A stretch of 35,177 nt of DNA, from NCBI RefSeq assembly GCF_019243155.1, contig NZ_JAFAUS010000278.1:1-35177 (forward strand). The letters are read 5' to 3'. Within the stretch, counting starts at the first letter, position 1. Every line of letters starts with the position of its first letter. Position numbers and translations under genes: made by a program. Below the pieces are notes generated by a model. The model was given only the letters and a program-made list of their open reading frames with translations. It was not told the origin of the DNA and made no database searches. Positions 28,581-35,177 of the stretch are shown one piece after another. Origin of the DNA: Mycobacterium sp. (lineage in GTDB: Bacteria; Actinomycetota; Actinomycetes; Mycobacteriales; Mycobacteriaceae).

Positions 28581-31500
28581 GGCCCGGTAGAGCCGGCGCA
28601 TTGCCCAGCGTCGTTTCGTCGATGAACTTGTGCAGCTTGAGGTCGCTGGCGTACACCTCGGTGGCATCGGGGCCATGCACCGACGCGCAGCTGGGACCTG
28701 CGGTACCCGCTCCACCCGCAGCGGCGGCATCGGCGCTCAAGCGCTGGCTGATGGTTCTGACGGACTGCGCGTCGAACAAGGTGCGTACCGGAAGCGTGAC
28801 ATCGAGGGCGGTATTGATCTCGGCGACGAGGCGCATGGCGGACAGGGAGTCCCCACCCAGGTCGAAGAACGAGTCGTCGATGGAAACCTGTTCCAGTCCA
28901 AGGACTCTCGCGAAAACGTCGGCGACGGTCTCCTCGATCGGGTTGGTCACGGCGCGGTACTCACCGGCGGCGTACTCGGGTGCGGGCAGGGCGCGGACGT
29001 TGAGTTTGCCGTTCGGCGTCAGCGGCAGCGCCTCGAGCACGACGACGGCGGCCGGCACCATATAGGCCGGGAGCCGATCGGCCAGTTGGCTCCGCAGTTC
29101 GGCGGGATCGGCGGTGCCGGTCACGTAGCCGACGAGGCGTTTGTCGCCGGGGCGGTCTTCGCGAGCGATCGCCACCGCCGCCTGTACGCCGTCCAGCGCG
29201 GCCAAAGCAGCTTGCACGTCGCCCAATTCGATGCGGTACCCGCGGATCTTGACCTGCTCATCGGCGCGGCCCAAATACTGCAGCTGTCCATCGCCACCCC
29301 AGCGCACCAGGTCCCCGGTGCGATACATCCGCGCCCCCGGCGCACCGAACGGGCAGGCGACAAACCGAGACGCGCTCAACCCGGCCCGGCCAACGTACCC
29401 GCAGCCCACGCCAGCACCGGCCACATACAACTCACCGACCGCACCCTCGGGCGCCGGCCGCAACCAACCATCCAGCACGAACAACGCTCCCCCGGGTATC
29501 GGCGAGCCGATCGGCGCCACCCCGGACCCCGGAGTCAGCGGCGCGCTCAGCGAAGCGAGAACCGTGGTTTCGGTCGGTCCGTAGGCGTTGATCAGCACCC
29601 GTCCGGGCGCCGCCCACTGTGCCACCACGTCGGTGGGGCATGCTTCCCCGGCAACCACCAAGGCCGTCGACTCCAACCCCTTGTTCGGAAGCATGGCAAC
29701 CGCCGACGGCGTCTGGGTCAGCACGCTGACCTGTTCGGCAACCAGCAGCGCGTGCAGGTCGTCCGGCGCCGCCGCGACGGACTCCGGCACCACGACCAGC
29801 CGGCGGCCGCGCAGCAGCGACCCGAAGATCTCCCACACCGAATAGTCGAAAGCCAAGGAATGACAATGGGTCCACACCTGCCCCGGTGGCAGGCTTCGGT
29901 GCAACGCCTCGGTGAACCAGGTGACGTTGCGATGCGGAATGGCCACGCCCTTGGGGGTTCCGGTGGTGCCCGAGGTGTAGATCAGGTACGCGATGTCATC
30001 CGGCGACGGCCCCAGACATGTTGGGGCCGTGGCAGGTTGGGCCACCAACGCGGCGTCGGCGATATCGACGACCTGTAGGCCGGTCTCGTCCAGGCGCTCA
30101 CGATGCTCGGCGGTGGTGATGACTGCAATTGGTGCGGCATCGGAGAGGACGAACTCGATACGGGAGTTGGGCAGGATCGGGTCGATCGGGACGTAGGCCG
30201 CCCCGGTCTTGAGCACGGCCAGGATCGCGGTGATGGCTTCGGGGCAGCGGGGGAATACCACCGCGACCCGCTCACCGGATCCGACGCCGTGCCCGATGAG
30301 CTGATGCGCCAATCGGTTTGATGCCTCGTCCAGCTGCTGATAGGTCAGCGTGTCGCCGTTGTAGGTGATCGCCACTGCCTCGGGGGACCGGGACACCTGC
30401 TCGGCGAACACCGCCGGAATCGACACCGGAGTGCTCGCCGGCGGTGCGGTGAGCGCCGCGCGGTGACTCCATCTGTCGAGGCGGGCCTGCTCGTCGGCGT
30501 CAAGCGTTTCGAACGACGAAAGTCGTTGTCCCGCCTCGGCGGTCATCTGCGCCAGGATGCGTTGGAACCGTTCGATCAGGATGTCGATGCGGTCAGCGTC
30601 GAACACGTGGATGTCGTACTCGAGGCGGAAACCGAGTTCGTGGCCGGGGGACGCTTGGATGGTCAGGGGGTAGTGGGTGGATTCGTGGGTGGTGAAGTCG
30701 GTGATGGCCAGCTCGTGGTCGGCGACCGGCGGGGCCGTGTCGATGGGAAAGTTTTCGAAGACGAACAGGGTGTCGAAGGGTTGTTCGTGGCCGGTGATGT
30801 GATGAATGTCGGTCAGGGGCAGGTGTTGGTGGTCCAGTGTGTGGTTGGCGGCGCTTTGCAATTGGTCGAGTAACTCGGTGGTGGTTGTGGTCGCGCTGAT
30901 GCGCGCGCGAACGGGCACGGTGTTGATGAACAGGCCCACCATGGTTTCGGCGCCGAGCAGTTCGGTGGGACGGCCGGCGACCGCCGCGCCGAAGGCGACG
31001 TCCTGCTGCCCGGTGAGCTGGCCCAGCAGTTGGGCGTAGGCGCCTTGCAGCACGGTGTTGACGGTGGTGCGCGAGGCCCGGGCGAGGTCGTTGATCGCCT
31101 GGGTGGTCGCGGCGGGCAGCCGGAAGGTGTTGACGCCGCGACGATTTGGCCCGATCGAGGGGTTCGGCGCGATCAACGTGGGGTGGTCGAACCCGGCGAG
31201 CACTTCGCTCCAGGCCGCGTGGGCGGCTTCGCGGTCGCGGTCGGCCAGCCAGGTCAGGAAGGAGCGGTAGTCCCCCGGTGTGGGTAGGCGGTGGTGCTGG
31301 TAGCTGGCGAAGATCTCCTGCAGCAGGATCGGCAGCGACCAGCCATCCATCACGATGTGGTGGAAGGTGAGCACGAAGCGATGCCGCTGCGCCGAAGTGT
31401 GAATGAGGGCGGCGCGAACGACGGACGAATTGTTCAGTGTGCTGACCGAGGCGCGTTCCGCGGCGCACAACGCCTCGATGGTGGCGGCGGGGTCGTCGGG

Positions 31501-34500
31501 GTCGAGTTCGATGTAACGCCAGGGGGCGTTGGGGCGGCGGGGGATGATCTGGATCGGTTCGTCGTGGTGGGGATTGAAGCGTGCGGCGAGGTTGGGATGG
31601 CGGGTGATGACGGTCTGGACGGCTTCGCGCAGACGATGAGCGTCTAGTGGGCCGCTGATTGTCGCGGTGAGCTGGACGGCGTAGACGTCGTCGGTGGCGT
31701 CCTGCGTGGTGGCGTGGAAGAGCAGCCCTTGCTGTAGCGGGGTCAGCGGCACGATATCGGCGATGTCGTAATGCCGTTCCAGGTCAGTGATTTGGTGCTG
31801 AGTGAGCCGTGCGGGGGCGATGTCAGACGGTGATAGGCCGCCGCCACCCTTCTGGACGTGGGCGCAGATCCCGGTCAGGGCCTCGAACCAGAGTTGGCTC
31901 AGCTCGTTGACTTGGTCGGCGTCGAAAGCGGAAGGCGCCCAAGTCCAGCCGGCCAAAAGTTGTGGGCCGTCTTCGGTGTCGATGGTGGCGGCGTTGACGT
32001 CGATGGCGTGCATCAACGGCATCGGCACGGCGGCCGCGGCGTCGGTCAACGGGACGGCTTCACTGCTGATGCGCCACAATTCACCCGGCACGTCCGCGCC
32101 CGCGCCGAGTCGGCCGAGGTAGTTGAAGCCGATCACCGGGTCGGCCCCGCCCAGGTCGACCTCGGGGTTCAGGTAGCGCAGCAGCCCGTAGGTGATGGGC
32201 TCGGGCACGGCGCGAAGCTGTTCTTTGGCGGCCTTGATCACCGGCCCGAGGGCGGGATTCCCGGCAAGGACCTGATCCCAGGGCACGCCCCGTACGTCAA
32301 GCGCAACAGGGTATTTGGTGGTGAACCAGCCCACTGTGCGTGATAAGTCGACTCGTGGGGCCAGTTCCTCGTGGCGGCCATGGCCTTCGACGTCGATCCC
32401 GATCGCGGTGTGAGTGCTGGTGCCGAGGAATTTTGTCCAGGCCAGCGCGTAGGCGATCAACAGAATGTCTTGCACGCCCGCGTGGAAGGCCGCGGGCACC
32501 GGGCCCAGCAGCAGTCGGGTGACGTCGGCGTCGAGCGGGATCGATAGCCGTCCGGCGCTGGCGTACGTGTCGGTTTCGCGGTGGGGTGCCGGCAGCAGCG
32601 ACGGCGTCGCGGCGATTTCCCGCCACGTTTCGGCCTGCTCGGCGACTGCAAGGGTTTGGGCGTGTTCGGCCAGCAGGTCTGACCACCGTGCAAACGATGT
32701 GCCACCGGTCGGCAGTGCCACTTGCTGGCCGGCGTGGTGTTGGGCCCAGGCGATGTTGAGGTCCTCCAGCAGGATTCGCCAGGACACTCCGTCGACGGCC
32801 AGGTGGTGGATGAGCACCACCAATTCGTTGCTGCCGGTTGCCCACACCACGCGCAGCATCACCCCGGCAGCCGGGTTCAACCGGGCCCGGGCCGCCAGCA
32901 CCGCGTCCTGAAAGAGCGTCTCGACGACCTCTAGGCAATCACTGGCCCGCACCGAACCGGGTTCGGGCACCGTCAGCGACCAGCCCCCGTCTCCGTCGTC
33001 GTCGACGCGTAACCGCAACGCGCCGTGGCGATCCAACAGCGCCTGCAACACCACAAGGACGTCGGACTCGCCCACCCCGGGTGGGGCCTGGGCCACCATG
33101 GCCTGGTTGAACTCATCGGTCGGACCATCGACGCTGTGCAGCCAGGCCATGATCGGGGTGGTCACCACCGCCCCGGTGCCCTCGTCGACGATGTCGTCCT
33201 CGTCGTCAGTCACTCCGGCAACCCGAGCCAGTCGGGCCACGGTCTGCTCGACGAACACATCCCGCGGCCGGCAACTGATCCCGGCGGCGCGCGCCTGCGC
33301 CACCACCTGCATCGATAAGATGCTGTCCCCGCCAAGGTCGAAGAACGAGTCGTCGACCCCGACCTGCTCCACTCCAAGCACCTGGGCGAAGATCCCCGCC
33401 AGCACCTCTTCGACCGCATCGCTGGGAGCCCGGTAGTGCGCACTGCCCTGGCGGTAGTCCGGTGCGGGCAACGCCCGCTTGTCGAGCTTGCCGTTGACCG
33501 TCATCGGCAACGACTCGACCACCACGATCGCCGCGGGCACCATGAACGCCGGCAGCCGATCCGCCAACGCGGTGCGCAGCACGGCAGGATCCGCCGGCCC
33601 GGTCACGTACCCCACCAAACGCTTGTCGCCGGGACGGTCCTCGCGGGCGATCACCGCCGCGGTCTGAACCCCGTCCAAAGCCGTTAGCGCGGACTGGATT
33701 TCACCGAGCTCAATACGGTAGCCACGAATCTTGACCTGCTCGTCGGCGCGGCCCAGGTACGACAGCTGCCCATCGGCGCCCCAGGAGACCAGATCCCCGG
33801 TGCGATACATCCGCGACCCCGGCGCCCCGAACGGGCACGCCATAAACCGCGACGCGGTCAGACCCGAGCGGTGCATGTATCCCAATGCCACGCCCAGGCC
33901 GGCCAAGTACAGCTCACCGACGACCCCGGCCGGCACCGGACGTAAAGCATTGTCCAGCACGAACATTGCCGCCCCGGGTATCGGCGACCCGATCGGCACC
34001 ACCGCAGGCCCCGGAATCAGCGGGGTGCTCATCGAGGCGCACACGGTGTTTTCGGTGGGGCCGTAGGCGTCGATCATCACCCGTCCCGGTGCCGCCCAGC
34101 GTTCCACGACCTCGGGCGGGCAGGCCTCACCGGCGACGACCAACGCCGTCGATTCCAGCCCCTCGGCTGAAAGCATCGCAACGGCCGATGGGGTCTGCGT
34201 GAGCACGCTGACCCGTTCGGCAACCAGCAACGCGTGCAACTCTTCTGGGGACGCCGCGACCGCCTCGGGCACCACCACCAGCCGACGGCCCCGCAGCAGG
34301 GCGCCCCAGATCTCCCACACCGAATAGTCGAAGGCCGAGGAGTGGCACTGCGTCCACACCTGTCCCGGCGGCAGGCTCTCGTTGAGTGACTCGGTCAGCC
34401 ACGCGACGTTATGGTGGGCAATCGCAACGCCTTTCGGCGTCCCGGTGGTGCCCGAGGTGTAGATGAAGTAGGCGATGTCCGTGGGCGCCGGGTTCGGCAG

Positions 34501-35177
34501 CGCGGTGGCGGGCCTGGTGTCCACCGAGGGGTCGTCGACGTCGAGGACGAGCAGGTCGGACCGGTCGAATCGGGAATGCAGTTGAGCCGTGGTGATCGCG
34601 ACCCGGGGTGCGGCGTCGGAAAGGACGAACTCGATGCGCGCGGCGGGCCACACCGGGTCGATCGGCAGGTAGGCCGCCCCGGTCTTGAGCACTCCCAACA
34701 TCGCCACGATCGCCTCGGCGCAGCGGGGGAACATCAAGGCCACGCACTGGCCCGGCCCCACCTCATACTCGGTCAGCAGATGCGCCCACCGGTTTGCGGC
34801 TTCGTCAAGTTCCCGATAGGTGAGGCTTCGGCCGCCGCAACTGATCGCCACCGCCTCCGGGGCGCGGGCCACCTGTTCGGCGAACATGGCCGGCATCGAC
34901 ACCTTGGTGGGTGCCGGGCCGGTCAACGCCGCCCGGTTGCTCCAACCGTCCAGCACGGTCAGCTCGGACGCGTCGAGTATGTCGATGGACGAAAGCCGTT
35001 GTGATGCATCGCTGGTGATGGCCGTCAGGACGCGCTGTAGGCGTTCGATGAGGGTGTTGACGGTCGCGGTGTCAAAGACGTCGGTGCGGTATTCGACCAG
35101 CCCGCCGATGCCCGCGGGAGCACCGGCTTCGTTCCAGCGCTCGGTCAGCGAGAAGGTCAGGTCCACCCGGGCGGTGC
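27343..35177 (-). CDS. Multimodular non-ribosomal peptide synthetase, 5' truncated by window: (C)-A-T-E-C-A-T-thioester reductase
   Basis: Two A domains ([27 protein letters not shown]), two carrier motifs ([28 protein letters not shown]), E domain ([10 protein letters not shown]), C domain (HHIVMDGWS), terminal Rossmann reductase ([19 protein letters not shown]). The ORF-track start at 35166 is an internal GTG; frame stays open upstream (..ARVDLTFSL). Confidence 0.95.
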   Translation of the reverse strand, partial: TARVDLTFSLTERWNEAGAPAGIGGLVEYRTDVFDTATVNTLIERLQRVLTAITSDASQRLSSIDILDASELTVLDGWSNRAALTGPAPTKVSMPAMFAEQVARAPEAVAISCGGRSLTYRELDEAANRWAHLLTEYEVGPGQCVALMFPRCAEAIVAMLGVLKTGAAYLPIDPVWPAARIEFVLSDAAPRVAITTAQLHSRFDRSDLLVLDVDDPSVDTRPATALPNPAPTDIAYFIYTSGTTGTPKGVAIAHHNVAWLTESLNESLPPGQVWTQCHSSAFDYSVWEIWGALLRGRRLVVVPEAVAASPEELHALLVAERVSVLTQTPSAVAMLSAEGLESTALVVAGEACPPEVVERWAAPGRVMIDAYGPTENTVCASMSTPLIPGPAVVPIGSPIPGAAMFVLDNALRPVPAGVVGELYLAGLGVALGYMHRSGLTASRFMACPFGAPGSRMYRTGDLVSWGADGQLSYLGRADEQVKIRGYRIELGEIQSALTALDGVQTAAVIAREDRPGDKRLVGYVTGPADPAVLRTALADRLPAFMVPAAIVVVESLPMTVNGKLDKRALPAPDYRQGSAHYRAPSDAVEEVLAGIFAQVLGVEQVGVDDSFFDLGGDSILSMQVVAQARAAGISCRPRDVFVEQTVARLARVAGVTDDEDDIVDEGTGAVVTTPIMAWLHSVDGPTDEFNQAMVAQAPPGVGESDVLVVLQALLDRHGALRLRVDDDGDGGWSLTVPEPGSVRASDCLEVVETLFQDAVLAARARLNPAAGVMLRVVWATGSNELVVLIHHLAVDGVSWRILLEDLNIAWAQHHAGQQVALPTGGTSFARWSDLLAEHAQTLAVAEQAETWREIAATPSLLPAPHRETDTYASAGRLSIPLDADVTRLLLGPVPAAFHAGVQDILLIAYALAWTKFLGTSTHTAIGIDVEGHGRHEELAPRVDLSRTVGWFTTKYPVALDVRGVPWDQVLAGNPALGPVIKAAKEQLRAVPEPITYGLLRYLNPEVDLGGADPVIGFNYLGRLGAGADVPGELWRISSEAVPLTDAAAAVPMPLMHAIDVNAATIDTEDGPQLLAGWTWAPSAFDADQVNELSQLWFEALTGICAHVQKGGGGLSPSDIAPARLTQHQITDLERHYDIADIVPLTPLQQGLLFHATTQDATDDVYAVQLTATISGPLDAHRLREAVQTVITRHPNLAARFNPHHDEPIQIIPRRPNAPWRYIELDPDDPAATIEALCAAERASVSTLNNSSVVRAALIHTSAQRHRFVLTFHHIVMDGWSLPILLQEIFASYQHHRLPTPGDYRSFLTWLADRDREAAHAAWSEVLAGFDHPTLIAPNPSIGPNRRGVNTFRLPAATTQAINDLARASRTTVNTVLQGAYAQLLGQLTGQQDVAFGAAVAGRPTELLGAETMVGLFINTVPVRARISATTTTTELLDQLQSAANHTLDHQHLPLTDIHHITGHEQPFDTLFVFENFPIDTAPPVADHELAITDFTTHESTHYPLTIQASPGHELGFRLEYDIHVFDADRIDILIERFQRILAQMTAEAGQRLSSFETLDADEQARLDRWSHRAALTAPPASTPVSIPAVFAEQVSRSPEAVAITYNGDTLTYQQLDEASNRLAHQLIGHGVGSGERVAVVFPRCPEAITAILAVLKTGAAYVPIDPILPNSRIEFVLSDAAPIAVITTAEHRERLDETGLQVVDIADAALVAQPATAPTCLGPSPDDIAYLIYTSGTTGTPKGVAIPHRNVTWFTEALHRSLPPGQVWTHCHSLAFDYSVWEIFGSLLRGRRLVVVPESVAAAPDDLHALLVAEQVSVLTQTPSAVAMLPNKGLESTALVVAGEACPTDVVAQWAAPGRVLINAYGPTETTVLASLSAPLTPGSGVAPIGSPIPGGALFVLDGWLRPAPEGAVGELYVAGAGVGCGYVGRAGLSASRFVACPFGAPGARMYRTGDLVRWGGDGQLQYLGRADEQVKIRGYRIELGDVQAALAALDGVQAAVAIAREDRPGDKRLVGYVTGTADPAELRSQLADRLPAYMVPAAVVVLEALPLTPNGKLNVRALPAPEYAAGEYRAVTNPIEETVADVFARVLGLEQVSIDDSFFDLGGDSLSAMRLVAEINTALDVTLPVRTLFDAQSVRTISQRLSADAAAAGGAGTAGPSCASVHGPDATEVYASDLKLHKFIDETTLGNAPALPGPSAEVRTVLLTGATGFLGRYLALEWLQRMESVDGILICLVRGQSDEDAMRRLEKTFDTGDPELLQHFQELAADHLQVIAGDKGQADLGLDEETWQHLADDVDLIVDCAALVNSVLPYSELFSPNVGGTAELIRIALTTRLKPYAYVSTSDVGGPVEQSLFTEDADIRVISPSRVVDGNYANGYATSKWAGEVLLRECHEHCGLPVSVFRCDRILADTTYAGQLNVPDLFTRMVLSLVATGLAPKSFYRLDADGNRQPSHFDALPVEFVAEAVTTLGAQVVEGFETYHVMNPHDDGIGFDEYVDWLIDAGCVIERIDDFGEWLQRFEAALRSLPDRQRQQSLLLVLLLHKTHLLAPFLQAPEPMRGIPAPTDRFRAAVKKAKIGPDKDNPDIPHVTAPVIAKYVTDMQLLGLL
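28990..30430 (-). other. NRPS adenylation domain 2
   Basis: From [41 protein letters not shown] to [14 protein letters not shown]; boundaries approximate. Confidence 0.85.
30560..31830 (-). other. NRPS condensation domain (downstream of E, so expected DCL type)
   Basis: [14 protein letters not shown]...[16 protein letters not shown]...[29 protein letters not shown]; boundaries approximate. Confidence 0.85.
31860..33170 (-). other. NRPS epimerization domain
   Basis: [22 protein letters not shown]...[19 protein letters not shown]...[12 protein letters not shown]...GFNYLGR; boundaries approximate. Confidence 0.85.
33450..34930 (-). other. NRPS adenylation domain 1 (followed by T and E domains)
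   Basis: From [18 protein letters not shown] to [14 protein letters not shown]; boundaries approximate. Confidence 0.85.

Noticed and set aside
28630-30078. 482-aa plus-strand ORF opposite the NRPS
   Set aside because: Shadow ORF caused by high GC; no domain sense, and the opposite strand has unambiguous A-domain motifs.
1-35177. CRISPR arrays, insertion sequences or prophage genes
   Set aside because: Apart from the two-copy 28-bp element no regular repeat array was seen, and no transposase or phage structural protein is among the ORFs.

Overview
Mycobacterial chromosome segment, most consistent with the Mycobacterium avium complex or a close relative. The left ~16 kb is the cell-wall arabinogalactan/LAM locus: the 3' end of an EmbR-like FHA gene, embC, aftA, dprE2, dprE1, a GtrA protein, an Rv3788-like Gre factor, the wzm/wzt-type ABC transporter (Rv3783/Rv3781), glfT1, bpa and an Rv3779-like GT-C protein. 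Next come an Rv3778c-like PLP enzyme, an Rv3777-like quinone oxidoreductase, tRNA-Ser(TGA), an Rv2629/Balon-like aeRF1-family protein with a 63-aa neighbour, lipE-, echA21- and Rv3773c-like genes, a GXWXG/DUF4334 protein, hisC2, tRNA-Ser(GCT) and tRNA-Arg(ACG). Right of the tRNA pair lies accessory-looking DNA: a large-subunit KatE catalase with a CsbD-like N-terminus, a probably frameshifted small charged-protein gene, a 95-aa coiled protein, and the 3' part of a large NRPS (A-T-E-C-A-T-reductase) that runs off the right edge. Most notable points: embC has no adjacent embA and is separated from embR by an inserted operon; DprE1 has Ala at the benzothiazinone-target Cys position; a Balon-like paralog sits beside a tRNA; and the reductase-terminated NRPS carries two near-identical A-domain pockets (Mps2/glycopeptidolipid-like). 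All homology statements are from memory of reference proteins; no search was run.
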